Shown: positions 25,105 through 34,916, counted from the first letter of the stretch. The stretch is 64,000 nucleotides of DNA from Ignavibacteria bacterium (GCA_016873845.1 VGVX01000001.1:62001-126000), one strand, 5' to 3'. The notes: generated by a model from the letters alone, not told the origin. Program-made: numbers and translations.

Positions 25105-25830
25105 TTGCTAAGTATTATAATTCCATCACTTAATGAAGAAAAATTATTGCCCAATCTTCTTGAGCAATTAAATGCAAAAAACTTGAAAGACAAATTTCAT
25201 TACGAAATAATCCTTTCAGATGGAGGAAGTAAAGACAAAACAATCGAAAAATCTCTTAACTTCTGCGATAAAATTATTTCTCATACTGATGGAACTCGAC
25301 AGACTATTTCACAAGGAAAAAATGCAGGTGCACAACGTGCAAGCGGTGATGTTTTTGTCTTCCTTTGTGCTGATTGCACGATTGAAAAACCGTCTGAGTT
25401 TTTCTCTTTCATTTCGAATGAATTCAGGCACTCAGAATATAAAGCTGCAACATTTAAGTTTGAAATTGCACCGAGTGAAAAAAAACTTAGTGACGTTCTT
25501 TTTCATAATTTTTACAATACTTACGTAAGATTTTTGAATTTCATCGGTACTGGGATGGGAAGAGGCGAATGCCAAGTAATCAAACGAGATGTATTCGAGA
25601 AATACAATGGTTACGATGAAAGTCTTACCGCTGGAGAGGATTGGGATCTTTATAAAAAGATAAGAAGGAATGGTAAAATTAAAGTCCATTTTGGCTTGAA
25701 AATCTACGAATCTCCAAGAAGATATAGAAAATTTGGATATCACCGCGTATTTTGGTTATGGACTTTGAATGCTTTGAATGTTTTAAAATTTATTCCAAAA
25801 CCTATTGATGAATGGGTAGAGGTAAGATGA
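25105..25830 (+). CDS. Glycosyltransferase, family 2
   Basis: GT-A fold glycosyltransferase, 241 aa, starting at TTG (L-S-I-I-I-P-S-L-N-E). SIIIPSLNEEKLLPNLL and ILSDGGSKDKTIE are the nucleotide-sugar motifs, CADCTIEKP occupies the DxD region, and GAGEDWDLY-like text (TAGEDWDLYKKIRRNG) is the acceptor-site acidic motif. There is no membrane helix of its own. It is followed with a four-base overlap by a Wzi-like outer-membrane protein, which hints at surface polysaccharide or glycolipid work. Donor and acceptor are unknown. Confidence 0.85.
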   Translation: MLSIIIPSLNEEKLLPNLLEQLNAKNLKDKFHYEIILSDGGSKDKTIEKSLNFCDKIISHTDGTRQTISQGKNAGAQRASGDVFVFLCADCTIEKPSEFFSFISNEFRHSEYKAATFKFEIAPSEKKLSDVLFHNFYNTYVRFLNFIGTGMGRGECQVIKRDVFEKYNGYDESLTAGEDWDLYKKIRRNGKIKVHFGLKIYESPRRYRKFGYHRVFWLWTLNALNVLKFIPKPIDEWVEVR

Positions 25831-27467
25831 AGAAAATATTACCAGTATTATTCTTAATATATCCAATTATAATTTTTTCTCAGGGGACATACGTTCCTGT
25901 TGATAACGACGTCTATCCATTTCTCAGCAGAATGAAAACGATTGGAGTGAACGATAATTATTATTCTGAAAGTCTACCTCTAACTCGGAATAAAGTTGCT
26001 GAATTGCTTTTGAATATTTGGGACAAAAGAGAAAGATTAAACTCGACTGACAAATCATTTCTAAATTATTTTCTGACAGAATTCGGTTATGAAGCTTTTG
26101 GTTCATTGGAGAAATATGAATCGCTTTTCACAGATTCTGATTTTGATTTTCTCTCCGACCGCGAAAAATACATGTTAGCTTATTCTAAAGAAAAAGAATT
26201 TTCAATCTTCGTTCAAAGTCATTTATTTTTTAGAAGAAATTTATTTAAAGAAAATAATGCGATTTATAATGCAACCCTCGGCGAAATTGGGGGGAGAGTT
26301 TACGGTTCATTTATTGATGCTCTTGGCTTTGAAATCGATGGAAGAAATGGACTCTTAAAAGGAAACAAAACGGCGGCTTTAGCAGAAAAAGATTTGAAAT
26401 ATAATTTCAAGCTCTTTGAGAAAGAAGAATCAAGTTTTTTTGATAGAGCATACGGTTATATAGCTTACGAGCATCCAAATATAAATGTGAAAATTGGAAG
26501 CGACCGTCAAATCATCGGTTATGGAATTAACAAACTAATTCTCGGAGACAATTCACCTAACTTCGATTACTTATCACTGCGGCTGAATTACAAATCATTT
26601 CAATTTGATTATACTCATGGATGGATGTTAGGAAAAAAATATCGCAGTACTGTTATCGACAGAGGTTACCAAATAACTTTCGAACCGAAAAATTTTGTGC
26701 ACCATCGAATCAGTTTTTCGACTTTCAAGAATTTAAGGTTAGGTTTTGGTGAATCTGTAATTTATGCAAATCGCATAGTCGATTTTGCGTACATCAATCC
26801 ATTTAATTTCTACAAATCGACTGAACACAGTCTTCAAGATCGTGATAATACGCTGCTGTACTTGGATGCTGAGTATATTCCATTCTCGGAAGTGAAATTG
26901 TATTCAACCTTTTTGATAGACGATGTAGATTTTTCAAAGCTTGGTTCTGGTTGGTTCGGGAATCAATTTGCATATAATATCGGTGCTGACGTTGTTCAGC
27001 CATTTGAAACTCTTCCACTGCATTTTGGAATTGAATACATAAGAATCGAACCCTATACTTACACTCATAGACTCATTGAAAACAATTATTCAAATTACAG
27101 TTATCCTCTCGCGAGTGAGTTGCAGCCGAATAGTGATCGAATCACTTTTGTGATAAAAATTTTTCCATCACCGAAAGTGAACTTCACAGCATCTGCATCG
27201 TATCAAAGACATGGAAAAAATTATAATGAAAATCTAAATTTGATTAATGTCGGTGGAGAGTTAAATTTTGGAAGAAGGACTTTTGATAGTGAGACTGCAA
27301 ATTTTCTTGATGGTAATTTAGAGAGAACTATGAGTTTTGAATTCAAGGGTTTTTATGAATTTATAAGAAACGTGAAACTAATTGGAATGTGTCGATTCGA
27401 TCAAATCAAATCTGACAAGCCTGTTAACTTTTTGATATTTTCAATTGGTTTAATATCTTTTATTTGA
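25827..27467 (+). CDS. Outer-membrane beta-barrel, capsule assembly Wzi-like
   Basis: A 546-aa protein from ATG 25827, with a signal peptide KKILPVLFLIYPIIIFSQG. A helical N-terminal region (VDNDVYPFLSRMKTIGV, then LPLTRNKVAELLLNIWD) is typical of Wzi-like proteins, followed by many alternating aromatic strands ending in IFSIGLISFI, consistent with an outer-membrane barrel with a C-terminal hydrophobic residue pattern. It is translationally coupled to the glycosyltransferase upstream (ATGA overlap). Lectin or polysaccharide attachment is inferred from the family only. Confidence 0.7.
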   Translation: MKKILPVLFLIYPIIIFSQGTYVPVDNDVYPFLSRMKTIGVNDNYYSESLPLTRNKVAELLLNIWDKRERLNSTDKSFLNYFLTEFGYEAFGSLEKYESLFTDSDFDFLSDREKYMLAYSKEKEFSIFVQSHLFFRRNLFKENNAIYNATLGEIGGRVYGSFIDALGFEIDGRNGLLKGNKTAALAEKDLKYNFKLFEKEESSFFDRAYGYIAYEHPNINVKIGSDRQIIGYGINKLILGDNSPNFDYLSLRLNYKSFQFDYTHGWMLGKKYRSTVIDRGYQITFEPKNFVHHRISFSTFKNLRLGFGESVIYANRIVDFAYINPFNFYKSTEHSLQDRDNTLLYLDAEYIPFSEVKLYSTFLIDDVDFSKLGSGWFGNQFAYNIGADVVQPFETLPLHFGIEYIRIEPYTYTHRLIENNYSNYSYPLASELQPNSDRITFVIKIFPSPKVNFTASASYQRHGKNYNENLNLINVGGELNFGRRTFDSETANFLDGNLERTMSFEFKGFYEFIRNVKLIGMCRFDQIKSDKPVNFLIFSIGLISFI

Positions 27468-27489
27468 AAAATATATTTATAGGTATGAA

Positions 27490-29103
27490 ATGAAAAACAA
27501 AAGATTTGGATATGTATTCGTAATCGCCGTATTGGTAATTGGAATTATCGGAGGTATACAAATTGAAAGAGCGATTTCAGGTGATAATCTGCAGGAACAG
27601 ATCAGAAAATTTAATGATGTTTTAAGTATCACAAAAAAATATTACGTAGAGGAAGTGGACACTCAAAAATTAGTTGAAGCTGCGATAAAGGGAATGTACG
27701 ATCAGCTCGACCCGCACAGTGTCTACATTCCGCCGAAACAGCTCGAAAGCGTGCAGGAAGAATTCAGAGGAAACTTTGAAGGAATAGGAATTGAGTTTCA
27801 GATAATCAGCGATACAATCGTTGTAGTTTCACCAATAAGCGGCGGCCCAAGCGAAGCTCTTGGAATTACGGCTGGAGATAGAATTGTTAAAATCAATAAT
27901 GAGCCATACAAAAAAATTACCAATGATGATGTAAGAAATAAATTGCGCGGTCCCAAAGGTTCAAAAGTTGATGTTTCAATTTACCGCCCTGGAATTGATG
28001 GCTTATTAGATTTCACAATCGTTCGGGATAAAATTCCTCTCTATTCAGTTGATGCACATTTTATGATCAACCGCGAAACTGGATATATAAGTCTTTCAAA
28101 ATTTTCTGAAACAACTTTTGAAGAAGTCAAATCCGCACTCGATGACCTCGACAAAAAAGGAATGAAGAAACTTATTCTCGATTTAAGAAATAATTCCGGC
28201 GGTTACATGCATGAAGCTGTGAAAGTTTCTGACTTATTCATAGATGGAAATAAAAAAATTGTATTTACGAAATCAAGGATCAAGGAATTCATCGAGGAAT
28301 TTTCTGCATCAAGAAGTTTTAAGTACGAAAAAATGCCAATTGTGGTTTTAGTAAATAATGGTTCTGCTTCAGCGAGTGAAATCGTTTCGGGCGCAGTGCA
28401 GGATTGGGATAGAGGATTAATTGTCGGAGAAACTACATTTGGAAAAGGTCTCGTTCAACGACAATTTGAACTGAACGATAATTCAGCAATTCGACTAACC
28501 ATCTCTCAATATTATACTCCAGTAGGTCGCTTAATCCAAAGAGATTATGAAAAAGGTGCTTCGAAGGAAGACTATTACAGAGCTTCACTTGCACAAGACT
28601 CGATTGAAGGAGAAAACATTTCTCACGATGCTGAAAAAGATACTTCCCGACCAATTTTCAAAACAAATGGCGGCAGAACAGTATACGGCGGTGGTGGTAT
28701 CACACCAGATTTCATAATCAAATCTCCGCCGTTAACAAAATATACTTCTCAATTACTAAGAAAAAACTTGTTCTATCAGTTTGTACTAAGTTATTTGGAT
28801 AAAAATGGTAAATCGATTCAAAGCAAATATGCTGAATTCGATTACTATAAAACTTCTTTTAAGATTGAGGAAAAAGTCTTTGATGATTTCATTAATTATG
28901 GAAAATCTCAGGGTGTCGACATTGTTGAAGAAGATTTGAAAAAAGACTCTGAGTATATTCGTGCAAGATTAAAAGCACAGATAGCACGAACATATTGGCG
29001 TAATGAAGGATGGTATCCTGTTCTGCTTGAACTTGATCCTCAGTTTAATAAAGCATTATCACTTTTTCCAGAGGCTGAGAAATTAGCAAAACTCTTGAAG
29101 TGA
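27490..29103 (+). CDS. ctpA: C-terminal processing peptidase (S41 family, CtpA/Prc-like)
   Basis: 537 aa, with an N-terminal membrane anchor (YVFVIAVLVIGIIGGI), a PDZ domain (GPSEALGITAGDRIVKINNE) and the S41 catalytic core. The serine is in VLVNNGSASASEIVSGA and the lysine in GETTFGKGLVQRQF. The C-terminal extension after residue 400 is ordinary for Bacteroidota-type enzymes. It acts in the periplasm on protein C-termini or in peptidoglycan hydrolase control. It lies in the same run as the envelope genes, 22 nt after the Wzi-like gene. Confidence 0.93.
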   Translation: MKNKRFGYVFVIAVLVIGIIGGIQIERAISGDNLQEQIRKFNDVLSITKKYYVEEVDTQKLVEAAIKGMYDQLDPHSVYIPPKQLESVQEEFRGNFEGIGIEFQIISDTIVVVSPISGGPSEALGITAGDRIVKINNEPYKKITNDDVRNKLRGPKGSKVDVSIYRPGIDGLLDFTIVRDKIPLYSVDAHFMINRETGYISLSKFSETTFEEVKSALDDLDKKGMKKLILDLRNNSGGYMHEAVKVSDLFIDGNKKIVFTKSRIKEFIEEFSASRSFKYEKMPIVVLVNNGSASASEIVSGAVQDWDRGLIVGETTFGKGLVQRQFELNDNSAIRLTISQYYTPVGRLIQRDYEKGASKEDYYRASLAQDSIEGENISHDAEKDTSRPIFKTNGGRTVYGGGGITPDFIIKSPPLTKYTSQLLRKNLFYQFVLSYLDKNGKSIQSKYAEFDYYKTSFKIEEKVFDDFINYGKSQGVDIVEEDLKKDSEYIRARLKAQIARTYWRNEGWYPVLLELDPQFNKALSLFPEAEKLAKLLK

Positions 29104-29112
29104 GAAATTTAA

Positions 29113-29934
29113 TTGACTCATTTTGTTAAATTACTTTCGATAGGTATTGTTAGTTTTTTAATCTTCGGATTAAATTTTTCGAACTTCAAGACTAATCCGA
29201 CAAACGAAAATAGTGGGAAAAATATTTTTGCTGTCGGTGAAGATCTAATTTATGAAGTTAAATATACATTTATAAAAATTGGTGAGATCAGAATAAAAAC
29301 TCTTCGAAAATTCACTAAAGATGGTCTTGAAATTTTTGAAACAAGAGCATATATAGATTCATATGATAGATTGCCTTTTGTTGATCTTCACAGCATCTAT
29401 AATAGTCAGGTTTCAGAAAAATTTCTTTCAGAAATGTTTATTGGTTTAGACAAACATAATATTGGATGGCGTTTCACTAAATATGATTTCGATTATAAAA
29501 AGAAATCTATCTTTGTTCAGAAGGGATTTAAAGAGAATTGGAAGGTAGATTTTGAGGAATATGTTCCCCTCAATGCGGAATTGCAGGACGGACTTTCACT
29601 CTTCTTCTTCGCAAGAGGGAACACACGCCAAAATAAAACATACGATATTCCAACATATTTAAATGAATCAACGACTTTAACTACAATCAATTTTTATAAA
29701 AAACCGGAACAAATAAAAATTGATGCACTCGACTATGATGTCGACTGCGTTAAAATCGATGGACTTGTCAGGTTTACTGGTATTTTTGGACTCACCGGTA
29801 ATTTTGAAGGTTATTTTTCAAATGATGAAGCTTCAGTTCCTATAAAAGCTACAATGAAAGTAATTCTCGGAAATATAAATATTGAATTAAAAAAATGGGA
29901 TCGCGATGATTGGCAGCCGCCTCGAAAAAGTTGA
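29113..29934 (+). CDS. Exported DUF3108 domain protein
   Basis: 273 aa, starting at TTG, with a hydrophobic signal segment (residues 5-25) followed by the DUF3108 pattern GEDLIYEVKYTFIKIGEIRI and a lipocalin-like run of beta strands. It ends DDWQPPRKS. It overlaps the next gene by 29 nt. The family is periplasmic and of unknown role; lipid or polymer binding has been suggested only by fold resemblance. Confidence 0.75.
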   Translation: MTHFVKLLSIGIVSFLIFGLNFSNFKTNPTNENSGKNIFAVGEDLIYEVKYTFIKIGEIRIKTLRKFTKDGLEIFETRAYIDSYDRLPFVDLHSIYNSQVSEKFLSEMFIGLDKHNIGWRFTKYDFDYKKKSIFVQKGFKENWKVDFEEYVPLNAELQDGLSLFFFARGNTRQNKTYDIPTYLNESTTLTTINFYKKPEQIKIDALDYDVDCVKIDGLVRFTGIFGLTGNFEGYFSNDEASVPIKATMKVILGNINIELKKWDRDDWQPPRKS

Positions 29935-30460
29935 GTTTGACAATTGCATCTCTTACAATGGAGTAAGCCCTGCAATAGGTGAAAATGTTTTTATTGCATC
30001 TGGAGTGAAAATAATCGGTGATGTAACAATTGGAGACAATAGCAGTGTATGGTTCAACTCCGTAATTCGCGGTGACATTAACTATATTAAGATCGGATCC
30101 TATACAAATGTTCAAGATAGTTCGGTGATTCACTTAACTAAAGACAAACCTGTGGAAATCGGAAATTATGTAACAATTGGTCATGCCGTTAAACTGCACG
30201 CATGCACATTGAAAGATTACACATTGATCGGAATTGGTGCAATCGTTTTGGATGGAGCGGTAATTTCAGAATATTCGTTCATTGCTGCTGGCGCACTTGT
30301 ACCGCAGAATACAATTGTCCCTTCTGGTAAATTAATCGCTGGTGTCCCCGGTAAAATAATTAGAGAATTACGCGAGGATGAACTGAAATACATACATCAG
30401 TCTGCACTTAATTATCAAAATTACACTGAACAAATGAAGAAATCTTTAAATAAATTTTAA
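29906..30460 (+). CDS. Gamma-type carbonic anhydrase family protein (left-handed beta-helix)
   Basis: 184 aa of hexapeptide repeats (FIASGVKIIGDVTIGDNSSV and following) with the three zinc histidines in SSVIHL and IGHAVKLHAC, and the C-terminal helix (REDELKYIHQSALNYQNY). These match gamma carbonic anhydrase/YrdA-like proteins. Carbonic anhydrase activity is not certain, as many homologs are untested. Its start lies 29 nt inside the DUF3108 gene; no better start is seen without losing the first repeat. Confidence 0.85.
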   Translation: MIGSRLEKVEFDNCISYNGVSPAIGENVFIASGVKIIGDVTIGDNSSVWFNSVIRGDINYIKIGSYTNVQDSSVIHLTKDKPVEIGNYVTIGHAVKLHACTLKDYTLIGIGAIVLDGAVISEYSFIAAGALVPQNTIVPSGKLIAGVPGKIIRELREDELKYIHQSALNYQNYTEQMKKSLNKF

Positions 30461-30468
30461 GTAACTAT

Positions 30469-30927
30469 ATGCCAAATGAATTTATTTTCAGTAAAGACGA
30501 TATAAATAAAGTAGCTGCTGCATTAAATGCAAAAGTGAAAGAACATCCAAATAATTTTCGTCTTGAAATCTCAAATCCGGAAAGAAAAACTTCGCTTTAT
30601 CTTGAGATATATTCGAACATCGATATCGGGGACCGAAAAGGGAATTTGATATCGATTTATGCTCCAATCACTCACCTGCAGCTCCATTTTTGCACAGGCT
30701 ACATTATCAGCGATATGCTTGAAGAAGTTACATTCATTGCTGAAGAAGGAGATAGGGTGAGTGGTTTAACAGTTGAAAAAACTGGCGGTTGCGCACTTTA
30801 TGCTAATGTAAATAGGAAACTTTTATCTGGAGATTTTACAAAATTAGGTCCTGAAGTAATGTTATCGAGTATTGCTCTCTCATTGGCTGAAGAGGTTTTG
30901 GGTAGTGATAAAACAAAGAAGAACTGA
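30469..30927 (+). CDS. Conserved-looking protein of unknown function
   Basis: 152 aa, cytosolic, no signal peptide. Alternating strands (FRLEISNPERKTSLYLEIYS, ISIYAPITHLQLHFCTGYI) lead to a C-terminal helix (LGPEVMLSSIALSLAEEVL). Two isolated cysteines (FCTGY and GGCALY) are not in a metal pattern. It lies nine bases after the gamma carbonic anhydrase and overlaps ybeY, so it is probably co-translated with the latter. I do not recognise a domain. Confidence 0.65.
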   Translation: MPNEFIFSKDDINKVAAALNAKVKEHPNNFRLEISNPERKTSLYLEIYSNIDIGDRKGNLISIYAPITHLQLHFCTGYIISDMLEEVTFIAEEGDRVSGLTVEKTGGCALYANVNRKLLSGDFTKLGPEVMLSSIALSLAEEVLGSDKTKKN

Positions 30928-31378
30928 GATTACAATTGTTGACGATAAAAATTTTAGAGTAAGGAAAAGTGTATTAAAGCTAATCGTATTTGAATTTTTA
31001 TCGGTATCAAATAAAATATTTAACAGATTATCTATAAATTTTGTCGAATCCGAAAAGCTATTTGATTTAAATAAAAAATTTCTTAATCATAATACAGACA
31101 CTGATATAATTACATTTTCATATACGGAATCTGAACCGTTTGAAACAGAAATTTTCATTTCGTACAAAATGGCGAAAATAAATGCCCAGAAATTTAATAT
31201 ATCAATCGAGGATGAAATACTGCGACTGATAATTCATGGAATTTTGCATACAATTGGATTTCGTGATAAAACCTCAAAGCAGAAAAAAATAATCCGAGAA
31301 GAAGAGAATAAAATTCTAACTAAATTAAAAAAGAAAAAATTTATCGAGAAGATGAATTTAGGATCAGTATCGCATTGA
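30905..31378 (+). CDS. ybeY: Endoribonuclease YbeY (rRNA maturation), third metal histidine absent
   Basis: The zinc site LIIHGILHTIGFRDKTSKQ shows H-G-x-L-H and G-F but lacks the final H of the common HGxLHLxGYDH motif; DKT stands there instead, as in my recollection of many Bacteroidota YbeY. Upstream DTDIITFSY and EIFISY are the usual core strands. I start at GTG 30905, inside the end of the preceding gene; no ATG precedes the conserved region. It acts on 16S rRNA 3' end and ribosome quality control in the cytosol. Confidence 0.85.
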   Translation: MIKQRRTEITIVDDKNFRVRKSVLKLIVFEFLSVSNKIFNRLSINFVESEKLFDLNKKFLNHNTDTDIITFSYTESEPFETEIFISYKMAKINAQKFNISIEDEILRLIIHGILHTIGFRDKTSKQKKIIREEENKILTKLKKKKFIEKMNLGSVSH

Positions 31379-31407
31379 TCTTGTAACAGCTCACAAATGG
31401 AGATATA

Positions 31408-33705
31408 ATGGCTAGAAATCTGGTTTTAGTGGAATCACCTTCCAAAGCCAAGACAATAAGTAAGTACCTCGGGAAGAATTATGTCGTTGAAGCGACAGTT
31501 GGACACATACGCGATCTCCCAAAAACGACTTTAGGAATTGATTTAGAAAACGGATTCAAACCTAAAATTGTAACTATTCGTGGTAAATCTGACGTCTTAA
31601 AAAAAATCAAATCGCTTTCTCAAAAATCGAAAAAAATATTTATTGCGACCGACCCTGATAGAGAGGGAGAAGCGATAGCTCAAGATATTTGCGAGATAAT
31701 TAAAAATGGGGAAGAGAATATTCATCGTGTCCTTTTCAACGAAATCACTGAGAGGGGAGTAAAAGAGGGGATGGACTCACCGCACAAAATCGATGAAAAG
31801 CTTGTTAATTCTCAGCGAGCTCGTCGTGTGATGGATAGAATAATCGGTTACCAAATTAGTCCGTTACTTTGGAATCACATGCACTTGATCGAGCATTCTT
31901 CAGAATCAGCGTTATCTGCCGGTCGCGTTCAGTCAGTTGCATTGAGAATAATTTGTGAGCGTGAAGTAGAGATTAATTCATTTATCCCTATTGAACACTG
32001 GTCAATTATAGGTACTTTTGAAACTGAGAAGAATGAAAAATTTTCAGCTAAGCTTTTAAATTATAAAGGGAAGAGTTACAAGCTCCCAGAATCTGCAACT
32101 GTCGATGAAAAGTATTTAAATGAATTTTATAAAAACTATTTCTTCATCAAGAACGAATCCGAAGCTCAAAATATTCTCGAAGATTGTAAAAACCAAAATT
32201 ATAAAATCACTCGCCTTGATAAAAAAATTGTAAATCGAAATCCCGCCGCTCCGTTCATAACGAGTACACTACAACAGGAAGCGTCCCGAAAGCTATACTT
32301 GCGGCCGCGGCAAACAATGATGCATGCTCAAAAACTTTATGAAGGAATTGAACTTGGAAAAGATGGATTAGTTGGTTTGATAACCTACATGAGAACAGAT
32401 TCAACAAGATTGAATGAAGAATCTGTTCAGTCTGCAAGAGATTTTATCGGCATAAATTATGGAAAGGAATATTTACCCGATAAGCCAAAAGTCTATTCAA
32501 GTAAGAAATCAAATGTGCAAGATGCTCATGAAGCAATTCGTCCGACAAATTTGAAGTATACTCCAGAATACGTCAAATCGTTTTTATCGAAAGAACAACT
32601 CAAATTGTATGAATTAATTTGGAACAGATTTTTGGCATGTCAAATGAATCCAGCCAAATTTGAACAGACTTCTTTGGATATTACTGGAGGAGAGTTTTTG
32701 TTCCGTGCCAGTGGATCGACTTTACTTTTCAGAGGATTCCTCGCTGTGTATGATGAAAATGGTGAACAGAATCAAGAGGAAGAAGATATAGATGAAAAAA
32801 CCAATCGAATTCCATCAGGTTTATTCGAGAATCAAAACTTAACACTTAATGAGATAAACAAAAACCAACACTTCACTAAGCCACCACCGCGATTTTCAGA
32901 AAGTACTTTGGTTAAAGAGTTAGATAATCTTGGAATCGGTCGGCCAAGCACTTACGCATCAATCATTAGCACTCTGTATGACAGATCGTATGTAGAGCAG
33001 CAAGAAAGGAAATTACTGCCAACAGATTTGGGTGTAAAAGTCAATCGATTATTAGTTGAACATTTTGAACATATCTTTAACGTTAAGTTCACTGCACTCA
33101 TGGAAAAAGAACTTGATGATATTGCAGAAGGTACGAATAAGTACGAAAATGTTTTGAGTGATTTTTATATCCCATTTAAAGAAGATTTGCAAGAAGCAGA
33201 AAAAAAGATTGAGAAGCCGAAATGTGAGCAATGCGGATCCGATATGATGATCCGTATGGGAAGATTTGGAAGATTCTTGGCATGTACAAATTATCCTGAA
33301 TGCAAGAATCTAAAGTCGTTGCGAGAAATGAGTCCTACCCAGCCAGAAGTATTAGAATATAAATGCCCCAAATGTAATTCTGATCTAGTGATTCGAAACT
33401 CAAAATTTGGAAGATTTATTGGCTGTACGAAGTATCCGGATTGCGATTACACAAAGTCGATCACCTTAGAAATAAAATGCCCACGCTGCAGTGAGGGAGA
33501 AATCGTTCAACGCATGACAAAAAGAAAGCGTGTTTTTTACGGTTGTTCAAATTATCCTAACTGCGATTATGCAAGTTGGGATAGACCAACGAACCAAATT
33601 TGTCCAAACTGCAAGAAAGATCTGCTTGTAACAAAATTCAAATCTGGTAAGGAAAATATTCTTTGCAATTCTTGTAAATTTACTCTGAACGAGGAGAACG
33701 AATAA
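31408..33705 (+). CDS. topA: DNA topoisomerase I (type IA) with four zinc ribbons
   Basis: 765 aa. The N-terminal TOPRIM domain has VESPSKAKTISKYLG and TDPDREGEAIA. The catalytic tyrosine is Y327 in GLITYMRTDSTR. The C-terminal region carries four Cys4 ribbons starting at CEQCGSDMM, CPKCNSDLV, CPRCSEGEI and CPNCKKDLL. It relaxes negative supercoils. ATG follows a GGAGAT site. xer starts one base after its stop. Confidence 0.97.
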   Translation: MARNLVLVESPSKAKTISKYLGKNYVVEATVGHIRDLPKTTLGIDLENGFKPKIVTIRGKSDVLKKIKSLSQKSKKIFIATDPDREGEAIAQDICEIIKNGEENIHRVLFNEITERGVKEGMDSPHKIDEKLVNSQRARRVMDRIIGYQISPLLWNHMHLIEHSSESALSAGRVQSVALRIICEREVEINSFIPIEHWSIIGTFETEKNEKFSAKLLNYKGKSYKLPESATVDEKYLNEFYKNYFFIKNESEAQNILEDCKNQNYKITRLDKKIVNRNPAAPFITSTLQQEASRKLYLRPRQTMMHAQKLYEGIELGKDGLVGLITYMRTDSTRLNEESVQSARDFIGINYGKEYLPDKPKVYSSKKSNVQDAHEAIRPTNLKYTPEYVKSFLSKEQLKLYELIWNRFLACQMNPAKFEQTSLDITGGEFLFRASGSTLLFRGFLAVYDENGEQNQEEEDIDEKTNRIPSGLFENQNLTLNEINKNQHFTKPPPRFSESTLVKELDNLGIGRPSTYASIISTLYDRSYVEQQERKLLPTDLGVKVNRLLVEHFEHIFNVKFTALMEKELDDIAEGTNKYENVLSDFYIPFKEDLQEAEKKIEKPKCEQCGSDMMIRMGRFGRFLACTNYPECKNLKSLREMSPTQPEVLEYKCPKCNSDLVIRNSKFGRFIGCTKYPDCDYTKSITLEIKCPRCSEGEIVQRMTKRKRVFYGCSNYPNCDYASWDRPTNQICPNCKKDLLVTKFKSGKENILCNSCKFTLNEENE

Positions 33706-33706
33706 C

Positions 33707-34582
33707 TTGACTTTTATCTCAGAATGTGTTATTAAATACTACGGATACCTGAATTCAATGAGTGGTTATTCTCATCATACAATAAGTGCTTATAAAAAAG
33801 ATATAGAAATATTTCTGGATTTTCTGAAAGAATCCTCAATTGAAAAATTAGAGTTAATTGGAGAAAAAACCATCCGAAGATTTTTATTGCATTTAGGAAC
33901 TTATAACTATTCGAGAACCACTATTTCTAGAAAATTGAGTTCGCTTAGAAGCTTTTTCGATTTTCTTCTTCAGAATGATTTAATAGCAATAAATCCAGTC
34001 TCAAATATTTCGAATCCTAAGTTCTCTCGAAAATTACCAAAATTTATTGAGCAGAAAGAATTAGTGAACGTGCTGAACTATTTGAAAAAGGATAAGGAGA
34101 ATCTGCCAGCATGGGCAATTATTGAATTGCTTTATGGCTGCGGATTACGAGTATCAGAAATTTGCTCTCTTAAAGTTGAAGATATCGATCTAGAAAATTC
34201 TACAATCAAAATATTCGGCAAAGGAAAAAAACATAGAATTATACCTGTTGGAACGTATGCTAAAGAAGCCATCAATCTTATGGTTGAAAAGAATAAATCA
34301 AATTCAAAATTTCTGTTTCACACAGAGAAAGGAGAACCATTATATCCAAAATTAATTTACAGGATTGTTAAAAATTTTCTATCTGATATTACCGAGGATG
34401 GAAAGATTTATCCGCACGCACTCAGACACTCTTTTGCAACTCATATGTTGAATCGAGGTGCCGATCTTAAATCAATAAAAGAACTTCTCGGACATGAAAA
34501 TTTATCAACTACCCAAATCTATACGCATGTTAGCGTAGAGCATTTAAAACAAACTTATAAAAAGTCACATCCAAAATCTTAA
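33707..34582 (+). CDS. xerD: Tyrosine recombinase XerC/XerD
   Basis: 291 aa from a TTG preceded by GAGGAGA. The N-terminal SAM-like domain (YYGYLNSMSGYSHHTISAYK) precedes a complete catalytic set: R in LYGCGLRVSEICSL, K in FGKGKKHRIIPV, HxxR in YPHALRHSFATHML and H plus Y in LLGHENLSTTQIYTHV. Length and single copy near topA and hprK fit chromosome dimer resolution at dif, not an integron or phage integrase. XerC versus XerD cannot be separated here. Confidence 0.9.
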   Translation: MTFISECVIKYYGYLNSMSGYSHHTISAYKKDIEIFLDFLKESSIEKLELIGEKTIRRFLLHLGTYNYSRTTISRKLSSLRSFFDFLLQNDLIAINPVSNISNPKFSRKLPKFIEQKELVNVLNYLKKDKENLPAWAIIELLYGCGLRVSEICSLKVEDIDLENSTIKIFGKGKKHRIIPVGTYAKEAINLMVEKNKSNSKFLFHTEKGEPLYPKLIYRIVKNFLSDITEDGKIYPHALRHSFATHMLNRGADLKSIKELLGHENLSTTQIYTHVSVEHLKQTYKKSHPKS

Positions 34583-34592
34583 AGGAGGAACC

Positions 34593-34916
34593 ATGAACGT
34601 TCAAGTAACAGCAAGACGATTTAAAGCCCACGACTCATTAAGAGAGTACGCTCAAAACGAAGTTTCCAAATTAGAAAGATATTTTGATAATATAATTGGT
34701 GCTGATGTGATACTTAGTTTTGAAAAACCTCGTGACAGTGTGAAAACAGCAGAGATCAGCTTGAGTGTCTATAGCAAAAAAATTATTGCAAAGGAATCAT
34801 CCGATGATTTCATTAAATCAATTGACTTGGCAGTAGCGAAACTTGAACGTCAACTCAACCGGTACAAGTCCAAAAAGCGTGATAAAAAACGTAGCTCTTC
34901 GAAAGTGCTTGTATGA
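34593..34916 (+). CDS. hpf: Ribosome hibernation promoting factor, short form
   Basis: 107 aa with NVQVTARRFKAHDSLREYAQ, then VSKLERYFDNIIGADVILSF and a basic tail (RYKSKKRDKKRSSSK), matching short HPF/YfiA. It lacks the long C-terminal dimerisation domain. The start has one of the strongest ribosome sites in the window (AAAGGAGGAACC ATG). It overlaps hprK by four bases, so stress regulation and the kinase are translationally coupled. Confidence 0.9.
   Translation: MNVQVTARRFKAHDSLREYAQNEVSKLERYFDNIIGADVILSFEKPRDSVKTAEISLSVYSKKIIAKESSDDFIKSIDLAVAKLERQLNRYKSKKRDKKRSSSKVLV

Noticed and set aside
33707-34582. Tyrosine recombinase as an integrase of a mobile island
   Set aside because: It is tightly packed between topA and hpf, has XerC/D length, and no att-like repeats, tRNA target or phage genes are present.
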